Shown here piece after piece: positions 12,001 to 20,618 of a DNA stretch of 64,000 nucleotides (within the stretch, counting starts at the first letter, position 1; every line of letters starts with the position of its first letter). The notes beneath the pieces were generated by a model. The model ran no database searches. It had not been told where the DNA came from and saw only the letters and a list, made by a program, of their open reading frames with translations. Source of the stretch: Bacteroidota bacterium (GTDB lineage: Bacteria; Bacteroidota; Bacteroidia; CAILMK01; JACPUW01); contig JACPUW010000041.1 in NCBI GenBank assembly GCA_016192035.1, positions 81,235 to 145,234 on the forward strand, read 5' to 3'. A program made the position numbers and the translations under genes.

Positions 12001-15000
12001 GTGAGGGTGTCCTTACAACCAAAATTGGAAGTGGACACCAGGCGCACATCATAGGCCCCATGGGTGGCATAGGTATGGCTAGGAGCACTTTGTGAACTTT
12101 TGTTGCCATCGCCAAAATCCCATTGATAGGATGAAATAGACCCCGAACCAATTGAAGAGTTGTTGGTAAAGCTCATTTGCTTACCGGCGCAGGTATTGCT
12201 GGCGGTAAAATTTGATGAGGGATAGGGGTGGGCCACCACCTGCTTGGTAATGCTGTCTTTAACCCCACCTTGCTGATATACAACCAGTTTTACGTTGTAT
12301 GTACCAGCACTTGCGTATTTGTGCCGGGGATTTTCCCTGGCTGAATTGTTGCCGTCACCAAAATCCCAATAATACGATGTAACAGAGCCACAACTTATAT
12401 TGGTGGTATTCTGGAAAAGGGTAGAATCGCCCAGGCACTTTTCGGTAACAATATAATTGGGTGCCAGTTTGCTGTCCACTATCACAGGAATGGTCATGGA
12501 GTCCTTGCATCCCAAATTGCTGGTGGCGATAAGCCGTACATCAAAAGTGTCTTTTGTTAAATACTTGTGGAATGGGTGTTGTGCCGACGAGGTATTCCCG
12601 TCACCAAAGTGCCATGAGTAGCTGCTTATGCTGCCCGATTTGATGGAAGAATTGTTGACCGGATATAGGGTGCTGCCAAAACATACATTGCTTACATCAA
12701 AATCCACTTCAGGATTCACGTTTACCACTGCATTGGCCAGGGCGGTATCAGTACACCCATTGTTGGAGTACACCACAAAGCTTACGGGGTATGTATTGGC
12801 CGTATCATACAGGTGGGTAGGCGATTGGGCAGAGCTGGTAAAGCCATCGCCAAACACCCAGGCATAGGCCGTGAGGCTACCACTTGCTATACTGGTGCTG
12901 TGGTCAAACGTGGTAACAACACCTTCACAAACAGTGCTTACCGATATAGAAGTGGCAGGCTTGTCATAGACCTCCACCGTTTTGCCCAGGCTGTCGCGGC
13001 AACCTTTCACCGATTCAATCACCAGTTTCACCTGGAATGTGCCGCTAGTGGCGTACAGGTATTTGGGTTGTGCCTGGCTTGAACCATTTCCGTCACCAAA
13101 AGTCCAGGTATAGGTATCAATGGTATCAAGCTGGATAACACTGCTATTGGTAAATACTGCCGAGTCGCCCAAACACACATTGGCGGTGGCAAAGGCTGGC
13201 TGGGGTTTGCTAAACACGCCCTGGGGCCTGGTGGCCTGGCTGCTGCATCCATTGGTAAGTGAAGCGGTTAGCATCACGGTGTAGTTTCCTATGGCCCCAT
13301 AGAGGTAGGCTGGATTTGTAGATGTAGAGGTATTTCCATCGCCAAAGGACCAGGCATAACTTGGGGTAAATCCTAGTGGAATGGTAGAAGTGTTGGTAAA
13401 GTGCGTGCTGTCGCCCTTGCAGGTAAATACAGAAGAGAAGGAGGCCGTTGGTTGCGCTGAGATGACCACTGCTGAGGTGGCAGTGTCAGCGCAGCCCTCG
13501 CTGCTGGTAGATACCAGCACTACATCATAAGTCCCTGTGATGGCGAATGTATGTTTTGGATGCCTGCGGGTGGACGTGCTGCCGTTGTCAAAATCCCAGA
13601 GGAAACTGGCTCCGGTGGCCGTGGCTATGCTCGAAGTATTGGTGAAGGTGGTAGAATCACCATGACAAAGCTTGGACACCGTCAATGATGCCAATGGCTT
13701 GGTGTTTAAGGTGATAGATGTGGTTGTGGAGTCTTTGCACCCGCTTGCCGCCGTTACCACAAGTTTCACGCTATACACCCCACTGGTGGAGTATTGGGTC
13801 TTGGGATTGGTGAGGGTAGATGTTTTTCCATTGCCAAAAGTCCATTTCCAGTTACTTATGGTAGAGCTTGTTATGGTTGAACCATCGGTAAAAGTGATGT
13901 CTTCGCCGGTGCAGGCGCCACTGACCGAAAAGGCCGCTTGGGGAAACTCATAGGAATGGATGGTGGCGTATGCCGTGTCGTTGTTGCGGGTAGAATCGTT
14001 CGGCAGGTCGGTCCAGGTTTTCAATTGGTAAGCCGTATAGGCCGTCAAATTGGCCCTGGTAGCGAAAGTGAATGCTATAGTGGCATTTGACAACAGTGCC
14101 GAGGAGAGTATAAAAGTGTCATTTACCTCGGTTCCGCTGCCAATTATGTAGCTTACTGGTATGAGTTCGCCCGTAGGCACTGTTTTGTTTCCCAGGTTTT
14201 TAACTAGAATTTGAACCTGCTCAACCGATGTGCGCTCGCAGCCCGTGCTGGGTGAGAGTATGGCGCTTACGCCCAGGTCGTATAGATCGGAGTATTCGTC
14301 GGCTCCCACGTCAGGGGTTAGTGGGTTGCGTATGTCGCCCTCATAGTCGGTGGTGATGCCAGTGGTTGCGGCACCCCAATTGGACAATTGCTTGGATGTG
14401 GGGGCTATGGTGAGGTCGGTGGCCGAACGATAACCGGGATCACCTTCCTTCGAATCCCTGTTTATGCCGTTCATTCCAGATTTCCAACTGCTCAGACTGC
14501 CGTAAGTTGTGCCGTTATATACCACAAAGTTGTTGCTCGTGCCCTTGTAGTAATTGTTGAAATCCAATGCCGTAAACGAGGCGGTTAGGGAATTGAACAG
14601 GTCGGCAGAGGTGGATTTGGCCAGTGAATTATTGCGAAAATCATATCCGTTGCCATACCTGAACCGTACTACCGATCCACTATTGCCTTTGTTCATATTC
14701 AGGCTGTTGTGTAGTACTTTTATGTTGTAACTATAATAAATATCCAAACCATAATTGTCCGATGAGGTCATTTGGTCGCTTATCAGGTTATTGGCTATGG
14801 TGGACGACTCTTCTTCAAAATAATAGTTTTCATACAGCATGTACACGCCTTCCATACCAGATTTTATGACATTTGAAACCAAATTGGTTTGGCTGGAGAG
14901 GTATATGAAAAGTTGATAATACTCAAGTCTAAGGGAATCAAATTGGCATTGCTCTATGCGCAGGCCGCCCTGGTAAATGGCATATATGCCATATACCCGT

Positions 15001-18000
15001 CCTTGGTAGAATTGGCAGCCCACAAAGGCATTGTTATAAATGAGGGAGGAAGCGCCAATTCCGTCGAGCCTGGCGCAGTAATAACCGCCGCGCATAAGGC
15101 AATTTTCAAACAAGTTGTTGTTCCCGGCATTCCCCACCGTGGGCAGTCCGTCATCACTTATATACACCGGAATACAATAACCATTGAGCGCATCAAGCGG
15201 CAGCTGGAATTGACAATTGGTAAACGTATTGTAATCAGCCTGTTCTGATAATCTTGCGCACCGGCCATAGGTGTTGCTGAAGTTTTTTACTATGATGTTT
15301 TTAAAAGAGATATGGTCAGCTCCGCGCAAACGGATAACCGACATGCTGTCGGCGCGGCCGGTATAGTGAATACGTACATTGCCCTGTGATTCGCCAATAA
15401 AAGAAATGGTATTGATGCTGGAGGCACCTGTGATTTCGCTTATGGATACGCGCTCGTTGTAGGTGCCATTCTTTACCAGGAAAGTCACTGGGCCGCTCAC
15501 GCCGCAACCCAGGGAACGAAGGGCTCCCCTAAACGATTTGAAATCACCATTTCCTTTTTTATCAATGACATAGGTTCCTTTGGCCCCAGGGCACATACTC
15601 TTGCACTTGCGTTGCTTGGTCAGTGAGTCGGGGTCGGGTTTATAGAAAGTATCAAGCTGAGCGCAAAGTTGATAGGTTTTGCCCACGCTTATGGTCCAGG
15701 GCTTGCTGAATGTATGTAAGTAGGTTTGGCCGGGCAACAAGCTTACGATAACAATGGTATCGCGCACGGCCAAGGTACCATCTATGTGGTAGCTCAGCAC
15801 GGCCGTATCGTTGATTAGGGATTTGATTCCGGCATTTTTTAACACCGTCCTTACCTCGTTGCTGCCAATCAATGGAACAATGGGGGAGTCAAGTGCAATC
15901 AGGTCAAGGTCATACGGGCTTACATAATACTCATCCGCACCTATGTCCACTTTTTTATCGGGGGCAAACGGTCGGGCCTGTCCGTCAAAATCCCAATTGA
16001 TATTGATGCTTTTCACCCCCGCATTGTTGAGCTGGGCACCAGAGGCATGCAGGTCATCAATGGCATTGAAATTAGGGTCGCCTTCCTTGGAGCTTTGGTT
16101 GAATTGGGTCTTTACCGTTTTCCAGGTAGCCACATCGGTAAAAGTCAGGCCGTCGTGATAATACTTGGCAGCTCCTGAAGCCTGGTAGTTGTTATGGTCT
16201 ATGGCACCCGCGCTGATGTTTCCATAGTATTTTGAAAAACAAACCCCTTCACCTGACAAAAAGGCGTTGTTCTTGGCTTGGCTGTTGTTGCAGTAGTATA
16301 GGTTGCAGGTTGCATAATAGGGGTTTGAGTAGGAGTTGGTGGTATATACAGAGTTGTGGAAAATATTCACGTTATACCCGGCGTAGGCATAAATACCAAT
16401 TTGATAATTTGGATCCAACATGTTGGTTATCATATTATTGGATAAAAGACTAAAACTGTTTTGGTAATAGTAGTTTTCCAAGTATAGGTATATGCCGTAC
16501 CTGCCGCCTTCAATATAGTTGGCGTCAAAGGTGTCTTTAGAACAGTAGTACGCAGCTAGTCCAAAGGCCGTATAGTCCCTAGGCGATGACACCCGGTTGT
16601 TGGCCAGTTTAGATTCGGTGAGATAGGCTATATCCAGCCCCACGTAGTAATACTTCCTTACCGTATTGCCCTTGACCAAAATGTTGGCAGAAGGGGTATT
16701 GGTTCCCGCGCCACTAATCCTAATGCCGTGGCTGCCACCTACTATGATGTTGTTTTTAAATGAAAGGCCGTAGGATGTGTTGCCCGGAATGGTAGATGCG
16801 CTGGAAGATACCGAGTTGGCCACCAATATGCCCGTGGTGGCGTAGTTGGCCGTTACTGAGTCAAGGTATATGGCGCAGTTTTCTATGCGTACGTCATGGC
16901 AGTTTTCGCGCAGCCAGAAACCATTGGCTACTTGGTTGCCGTCGTTTTTAAGGCTTATGTTTTTGAATATGATGTAATCGGCATCATTCATAAGCACCAC
17001 CGAAGGAAGGGAGGAAGTGCCGGTATATTGCAACACTACCTGGTCGCGGTCTGTGCCTTCAAAAGTGATGGTATTGGTAGCCGAAGACCCCAAAACTTCC
17101 TTTATTTCAATACGTTCCTTATATACTCCTGGCTTTACCTCAAACTTGATAGGGCCGGCTATGCCACAATCGAGGGAGGACACGGCAGCCTTAAAGGTTT
17201 TGTAATCCCCGCTTCCGCTGGGGTCTATCACAAAAGTTCCCGTTCGGCCCACACATTTAGTGGCGCAAAACTTGTCCACGCTGGCCGAGTCGGGGTCGCC
17301 GCTAAGGCCGGGGCTGATTTCCACACATACACTAAAGGAGCCCGATGCACTCACAGCCCAAGCCTTGCTAAAGTAAAGAGTGGTGGAAGAACCAATGGTT
17401 AGGTTTGAAATTACCGCCGTATCACTTACCCAACTGCCATTGTCAATTTGGTACTTGACAAAAATGGTATCGTTAAATGTTTGACTGCCATTGTTTTTTA
17501 AGGAAATTCCCAAGAAATTATTGCCAATGGACGCGGTAACAGGGTAGGGTATGCCCTCTATGTCCATGTCCACCGGTGCCACATAGTATTCATATGCCCC
17601 AATATCCGGTTTCGTATCGGGTGCCTTGGGACGGCCATTGCCGGCCAGGTCGGTGCTGGCATAGCCTTTTCGGGCCCTATTGTTCAATCCGGGGGTTTTG
17701 GGCACCAAATTGCGCTTTCCCGCAAATCCCGGGTTGTCATTGGTAGAGTTCTGGTTCTGTCCGCTCACCGCGCTCTTCAACTGGGCTAGGTTGTTGTAAG
17801 TCGTTCCTTGCCAGCTAATAAGATTTCCATTGGTCCCTGCGTGATAATTATTGTTGTCAATGAGTGTATTGCCCAATGATCCGGCACCCAGGTAAAAGAC
17901 ATTGTTGTTGCCGCTGGCCTTCAAGTTGTTATTGACTACAATATGGTTGCTGGGCTCAGAAAAGTACATGCATGAATAGGCAAAGTCCGAAACCGTGCCG

Positions 18001-18983
18001 TTGGTGTGTACGGCATTGTGATAAACCCTAAGGTTGTAACAAGCACTGGCCAGTATGCCGGCTTGGTAACTGGCATCGGCAAAGTCGCTGATTTCATTGT
18101 TCACGATCATTAAAGAGTCGGACCGGTTGTAGTAGTTGTGCAGGTATAGGTACATGCCAAACCTGCCCATATATAGTTTGGAATTGGTAATGGCGCCACC
18201 TGCACACTGATTGGTATAAATGCCATAGGCATAGTACAATATGGGGTCTTGAAACCTACAGTTGTTCAATCGGATATTTGAGGCATACACCGCGTAAAGC
18301 CCATACACATATTGGCCGGTGAACAATACGTTGTCGAAAGTGAAATTCTTGGAAAGCAAGCTGTTGTTGGTGCCATAAATGATGGTCCCAAAATAGCCGC
18401 CCTCAAGTATGCAGTTTCTTACCGTTACATCCTCACCATTGTCGCCCGCACTGTTATATACTGTTCCTGAAATGCTTATGGGTATGCAGTCGGCTCCAAC
18501 GCCCGAACGCGACGCCACCTCTACCACACAATTGAGCACTGAGATGTGGTGAGCCCCAGCGGTGATGTGTATGCCATAACCGTAGGTATTGTTCGTGCTC
18601 TGTATGGTCATTTCCTTAAACCCGAAATAGGCAGCGGCATTCACTTTCACCACTGATTCATACTGTGAACAGTTGTAATTCAGCAATACCTTGCTGGAAT
18701 CCTTGCCTTGGAAAGTAATCGTATTGGTGGCTGATGAACCCGATACATAGTTCAGGGTTATTTGTTCGGTGTAGGTGCCATTGGCCACATTGAATACCAC
18801 AGCACCGCTCACCCCCACGGAGTTGAGCTGGTTTACTGCTGCGGTGAATGTCTTGAAATTGGTGGTGCCACTGCCGTTGGGGTTAATGGTATAGTTGCCA
18901 GATAACTGGCCCAGGGCTGGAAGTGCAAGCAAGCTAAGAAGGGATAGGAGGCTAATGGGGGCAATTCGGGATTTCATGTTCAT
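6090..18983 (-). CDS. Giant secreted PKD-repeat protein with three N-terminal parallel beta-helix modules and T9SS type A C-terminal sorting domain
   Basis: Signal peptide MNMKSRIAPISLLSLLSLLALPALGQ; three repeated modules (NYTINPNGSG.., TFVIDPSGSG.., TYVIDKKGNG..); about 31 copies of an ~81-aa PKD unit (W-FGDG-...Y...G.Y.V.L); C-terminal LYPNPFDRAVRAALV...LRAGMYFVQVEMGNQSSMLKLILAR. Confidence 0.93.
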   Translation of the reverse strand: MNMKSRIAPISLLSLLSLLALPALGQLSGNYTINPNGSGTTNFKTFTAAVNQLNSVGVSGAVVFNVANGTYTEQITLNYVSGSSATNTITFQGKDSSKVLLNYNCSQYESVVKVNAAAYFGFKEMTIQSTNNTYGYGIHITAGAHHISVLNCVVEVASRSGVGADCIPISISGTVYNSAGDNGEDVTVRNCILEGGYFGTIIYGTNNSLLSKNFTFDNVLFTGQYVYGLYAVYASNIRLNNCRFQDPILYYAYGIYTNQCAGGAITNSKLYMGRFGMYLYLHNYYNRSDSLMIVNNEISDFADASYQAGILASACYNLRVYHNAVHTNGTVSDFAYSCMYFSEPSNHIVVNNNLKASGNNNVFYLGAGSLGNTLIDNNNYHAGTNGNLISWQGTTYNNLAQLKSAVSGQNQNSTNDNPGFAGKRNLVPKTPGLNNRARKGYASTDLAGNGRPKAPDTKPDIGAYEYYVAPVDMDIEGIPYPVTASIGNNFLGISLKNNGSQTFNDTIFVKYQIDNGSWVSDTAVISNLTIGSSTTLYFSKAWAVSASGSFSVCVEISPGLSGDPDSASVDKFCATKCVGRTGTFVIDPSGSGDYKTFKAAVSSLDCGIAGPIKFEVKPGVYKERIEIKEVLGSSATNTITFEGTDRDQVVLQYTGTSSLPSVVLMNDADYIIFKNISLKNDGNQVANGFWLRENCHDVRIENCAIYLDSVTANYATTGILVANSVSSSASTIPGNTSYGLSFKNNIIVGGSHGIRISGAGTNTPSANILVKGNTVRKYYYVGLDIAYLTESKLANNRVSSPRDYTAFGLAAYYCSKDTFDANYIEGGRYGIYLYLENYYYQNSFSLLSNNMITNMLDPNYQIGIYAYAGYNVNIFHNSVYTTNSYSNPYYATCNLYYCNNSQAKNNAFLSGEGVCFSKYYGNISAGAIDHNNYQASGAAKYYHDGLTFTDVATWKTVKTQFNQSSKEGDPNFNAIDDLHASGAQLNNAGVKSININWDFDGQARPFAPDKKVDIGADEYYVSPYDLDLIALDSPIVPLIGSNEVRTVLKNAGIKSLINDTAVLSYHIDGTLAVRDTIVIVSLLPGQTYLHTFSKPWTISVGKTYQLCAQLDTFYKPDPDSLTKQRKCKSMCPGAKGTYVIDKKGNGDFKSFRGALRSLGCGVSGPVTFLVKNGTYNERVSISEITGASSINTISFIGESQGNVRIHYTGRADSMSVIRLRGADHISFKNIIVKNFSNTYGRCARLSEQADYNTFTNCQFQLPLDALNGYCIPVYISDDGLPTVGNAGNNNLFENCLMRGGYYCARLDGIGASSLIYNNAFVGCQFYQGRVYGIYAIYQGGLRIEQCQFDSLRLEYYQLFIYLSSQTNLVSNVIKSGMEGVYMLYENYYFEEESSTIANNLISDQMTSSDNYGLDIYYSYNIKVLHNSLNMNKGNSGSVVRFRYGNGYDFRNNSLAKSTSADLFNSLTASFTALDFNNYYKGTSNNFVVYNGTTYGSLSSWKSGMNGINRDSKEGDPGYRSATDLTIAPTSKQLSNWGAATTGITTDYEGDIRNPLTPDVGADEYSDLYDLGVSAILSPSTGCERTSVEQVQILVKNLGNKTVPTGELIPVSYIIGSGTEVNDTFILSSALLSNATIAFTFATRANLTAYTAYQLKTWTDLPNDSTRNNDTAYATIHSYEFPQAAFSVSGACTGEDITFTDGSTITSSTISNWKWTFGNGKTSTLTNPKTQYSTSGVYSVKLVVTAASGCKDSTTTSITLNTKPLASLTVSKLCHGDSTTFTNTSSIATATGASFLWDFDNGSTSTRRHPKHTFAITGTYDVVLVSTSSEGCADTATSAVVISAQPTASFSSVFTCKGDSTHFTNTSTIPLGFTPSYAWSFGDGNTSTSTNPAYLYGAIGNYTVMLTASLTNGCSSQATRPQGVFSKPQPAFATANVCLGDSAVFTNSSVIQLDTIDTYTWTFGDGNGSSQAQPKYLYATSGTFQVKLVIESVKGCRDSLGKTVEVYDKPATSISVSTVCEGVVTTFDHSTSIASGSLTAYAWVFGDGFTSSAQSPTHLYDTANTYPVSFVVYSNNGCTDTALANAVVNVNPEVDFDVSNVCFGSTLYPVNNSSIKSGSISSYSWHFGDGNTSSAQHPFHKYLTKDTFDVRLIATSNLGCKDSMTIPVIVDSKLAPNYIVTEKCLGDSTLFQNTTNISCGSVTSYYWDFGDGNNSARENPRHKYASAGTYNVKLVVYQQGGVKDSITKQVVAHPYPSSNFTASNTCAGKQMSFTNNSSIGSGSISSYQWDFGDGNKSSQSAPSHTYATHGAYDVRLVSTSNFGCKDTLTKRLDIYELPKSSFSVSNACLGSSVSFSNNSSISSGSLSYAWSFGDGFSSTQTSPNYTYASAGTYTVTLTATSGSGCSSISSKQVTIHPRPVPGFSAANQCANVAISFNNSSTISSGTLSYLWRFGDKTNSTAVNPNHLYASPGSYSVTLVATSNKGCVDSAKKSVSALPTPIANFTVPSACGGTTVNYANGSSVPSGSMTHLWYFGDGKTSTLTSPTHIYSSTGTYTVKLVSTASSGCKDSVEKTVKVYDLPTASFTVSGKCLNDSILFTNNSSIASGLLTYKWSLGDGSTSTRKQISHLYSAIGTYPVKLVAYSSGGCNDSSTQSVSVYYSPSAAFSAPDACLGQGITFSNTSSIPSGSLSYLWDFDNGSASTLASPTHTYATTGSYDVLLIATSNNGCEERLTKTVEVHPNPVAGFTHAKTCLGDTTVFLNSSTIASGTLSYLWDFGDGNKTSSNNPSNTYSATGTYNISLTATSAQGCSDTESKKLYINPVSNTRFVADNTCEGQPMAFDNKTTLSSGSYVSTWKLGDGNTSVATDPIHRYINPGSYTVVLTTTTDSGCVSKYKVVRVVHHKPTAGFTSANTCLADSASFVDQSSVAAGKVMGHIWQFGDGFGHNTMNPKHLYQNFGTYLISQIVRTDSGCTDTATMNIQVYPMPQAGFTAGNVCFGDTLYPLNTSSIATGSIGGYAWDFGDGNSSTATSPFHYYMAKGKYDISLVATSDKGCRDTATTSITVDNVVVPGFTFSNVCVGSQVSFTNTTNASCGKVSSYQWSFGDGNISSQLSPSHLYTKAGSYNVQLVVTEKSGRKDTLIKTVVIYPNPQVAFAAHDTCAQSAVRVKNKSTITSGSIGNYTWHMGDGNKYSGLVPSHAYTSPGPYTIKLVATSNHGCTDSLEYTGLDIHYLPQVKFSYIADCEYNSVQFTNGSAITAGTLAYAWDLGDMTTSTSKAPTHSYPAGNYTVRLTATSNLGCVATISRGLWVSPAPIAKALADSVCQGLENQFTNLTSLASGSIASYDWAFGDGFTATQAQPTHTYNIAGFYKATLITVSDSGCRDTAYTSAGVWPRPTIDFDVSNICLGDDFTPTNRSAISTGSITGWKWDFGDGNQSTVKSPTHTYLAKGSYAVKLVATSDKSCADSSSKSILVDNVIRAGFAVSNVCLGDTARFTNTSSTSCGTVTGYVWDFGDGGTSTGQHPTYKYKTAGTYTVRLIVLQQGGNRDTFEQGLVVYPKPVTGFSATDGCQGTAVSFTNNSSISGGGPMNYVWSMGNGYKTTSSSPIYTYGAPATYRVVLQATSDKGCVDSTTKNLAQYAMPVAAFVADTVCEGTAVTFTNSTTIASGTISYLWSFGDGFSSTQTSPSYLYAQAGNYSVQLKATSDKGCADLAVHAIRVLDMPNASYAIYDTCATSQLRVNNLSTISSGSMTHFWDLGDGTKQIGAKPKHGYAAPGTYWVKLVSISDKGCADSSTLLATIFENPIAAIGYTASCPDQAVSFTHKSTPSGSIATVLWDFGLGNTSTANNPSHTYGNSGTATGWLKVSTSNNCWDTAKKVIQFESVPVASFSWPSISCQRDSVVFTNQTTLKQGTATYLWRFGSELTSTDMQGKYAFDSAGAYDVTLVATSNAGCMDSLTQTITLLDKPEPAFEFTGGCLGDTTYFEATSGPGALKGAKWRLGDGNTNNSLLGTKHLYASTGIYEVVYTTWNDNCADSAAKTIDLAVGPKNLDFEFANSCAREKVQFINLTSNGNLSYKWLFFDGSSSNLREPVKYYGKAGKFPIGFIAWEGDCVDSAYKVIEIYPYPDSSFGFIQQAGAKFRFIPKHLGDASYYWDFGDGNTSVLQEPRHTYSSNGTYLVKLTVLSENFCASVHERSVSVNVYTSLGQTAGAENMISLYPNPFDRAVRAALVMAQEGRVRMTVFNELGQQVGTAWEGNLLAGTHDIPLIDNAETLRAGMYFVQVEMGNQSSMLKLILAR
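6375..13960 (-). repeat. PKD domain array, about 31 units of ~245 bp (approximate boundaries)
   Basis: Hand partition of the translation into units starting ~xxxFxxxxxCxG and ending ~PxP; 7.6 kb / 31 is about 245 bp. Confidence 0.88.
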
Positions 18984-18999
18984 GGGGTCTGTACCTGAG

Positions 19000-19027
19000 C
19001 AAAAGTAGCCAATTTGTTTGGGTACAA
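19000..19027 (-). promoter_or_regulatory. Putative Bacteroidetes-type promoter for the giant PKD gene
   Basis: On the minus strand: TTG-(17 nt)-TACTTTTG, matching TTG...TAnnTTTG, ending about 17 nt upstream of the start at 18983. Confidence 0.45.
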
Positions 19028-19192
19028 CTTGATGTACATCAAAGGCGCAGAAGCGCATGGTGTGATAATCAACCTATTGAATGATTGGCATTTATTGATT
19101 CTTTTAGGACAAGGGGTGTTCTTTTTGACAGGCCAAGTGCAGTTATTGGGCAAACCTTCACATGGCCGGGTAGATATATTTGCCCATCTCAT

Positions 19193-20560
19193 ATGGGCAA
19201 TACCTTTTGTGTAGTAGATATTGAGGCCACCGGGGGCAACCAAAAGCAGGGCCGAATCATGGAGGTGGGCATAGTGAAGGTGCGCCATGGGCAGATAGTG
19301 GATGAAATGTCCACATTGATCAATCCGGGCAAGCCCATAGACAAATTTGTGTCAAAGCTCACAGGTATCACCGACCATGAGGTACGACAGGCACCCGTTT
19401 TTGCCGAAGCGGCACCAAGGATTTTGGAGTTTTTGGGCGATGGCACCTTTGTGGGCCACAACGCCGCATTTGACTACAGCTATTTGCGCTTGGAATTGCA
19501 CCGGGCCGGGTTTGAATACCAGGCCGACCAAATTTGTACCATTGACCTGAGCAAAAAGCTGTTTCCCAACGAACTGTCATACAGTTTGGGAAAGCTGTGC
19601 AGGTCATTGGGGCTTGACGTATCGCTGCGCCACCGAGCCCTGGGCGATGCGCGGTGTACTTCATTGCTTTTTTTGAGGCTACTCGATCAAGTAGATGCCG
19701 GGACTGCCATTCAATCGGTCATAAGGCGTAGGCATGCCAAGGGAATAGTGGGGGCAACAATCATTTCAGCTCAAAATGGAGAATCGACAGATGAATTGCC
19801 CGATGACCCAGGGATACTACGGGTAATGAACGACCAACAACAAGTGCTCTATGCCGGGCGTGGGGACTCTATCCGGATCACGGCCAATAGATTTAGGGCC
19901 TTGATGTCCAAAAGTCCCCGATTTGAGCCTTACCGCAACCAATTGGCGACTTTCAACTATGAACTTACCGGGAATGCGCTCTTGGCCGAATTGAAATTCT
20001 ATGATTTGGTGTATAACCAAAGGCCCGTACTCAACCTGCATTTGTCGCAGCTCGAATACAGGTACTGCCTGGGCATCTATTTTAGAGATGACCAACCCCT
20101 ACTGGCCATTGGCCGAGGTACAGTGAAACCGGCGGTGGCTATTGCGTATTTTAAGGATTTCAAATCAGGTGAAAGGCTGCTCAATAAACTGATAACCAAG
20201 TATAAGCTAGGTGCTCATGAGGTGATTGCCACACTGTATAGGCCCAGGTGGGGGGGCAATCGTTCCGGAAAGCACCTGCGTGACTTGCTACACGAGGGGC
20301 TTTGGCATGACGTAGCCCAAGAAGCAGACACCCACCAACCCAAGGGTTGCTATATGGGGCTTGGGCCCAAGCCAAATGAACGCGTGTTGTTCATGCTGTC
20401 AAACAAAACCCTTGATGGTATAGCAATGGTGGACAAGGATATGCCACAAGACCTGGAGGAGGCAATGAGTGGAAAATTGCAGGCAACCCACCTGGCCGAC
20501 GCAGCTAAGATTTGTTGGTATTTTATAGCCAATACCAACCACTACCAAAAACTGGTGTAA
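19193..20560 (+). CDS. DEDDh 3'-5' exonuclease (DnaQ/PolC-epsilon-like) fused to a GIY-YIG/UvrC-N-like domain
   Basis: FCVVDIEATGG, TFVGHNAAFDYSYL, HRALGDARCT; then PGILRVMNDQQQVLYAGRGDSIRITANRF...NALLAELKFYDLVYNQRPVLN. Confidence 0.85.
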   Translation: MGNTFCVVDIEATGGNQKQGRIMEVGIVKVRHGQIVDEMSTLINPGKPIDKFVSKLTGITDHEVRQAPVFAEAAPRILEFLGDGTFVGHNAAFDYSYLRLELHRAGFEYQADQICTIDLSKKLFPNELSYSLGKLCRSLGLDVSLRHRALGDARCTSLLFLRLLDQVDAGTAIQSVIRRRHAKGIVGATIISAQNGESTDELPDDPGILRVMNDQQQVLYAGRGDSIRITANRFRALMSKSPRFEPYRNQLATFNYELTGNALLAELKFYDLVYNQRPVLNLHLSQLEYRYCLGIYFRDDQPLLAIGRGTVKPAVAIAYFKDFKSGERLLNKLITKYKLGAHEVIATLYRPRWGGNRSGKHLRDLLHEGLWHDVAQEADTHQPKGCYMGLGPKPNERVLFMLSNKTLDGIAMVDKDMPQDLEEAMSGKLQATHLADAAKICWYFIANTNHYQKLV

Positions 20561-20618
20561 CATTGAAAAGATCCGAATGGCATAAACAATTGCCCGATTT
20601 GCGGGTTTTAAGCCGTTC

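Noticed and set aside
6375-13960. PKD array considered as a polymorphic toxin or CRISPR-like repeat
   Set aside because: Repeats are in-frame protein domains with a T9SS anchor; no toxin C-terminus and no spacer structure.
16896-17402. 168-aa plus-strand ORF in the giant PKD gene, and many shorter ones
   Set aside because: Complementary to the clearly coding minus-strand repeat protein; frames recur only because the repeats recur.
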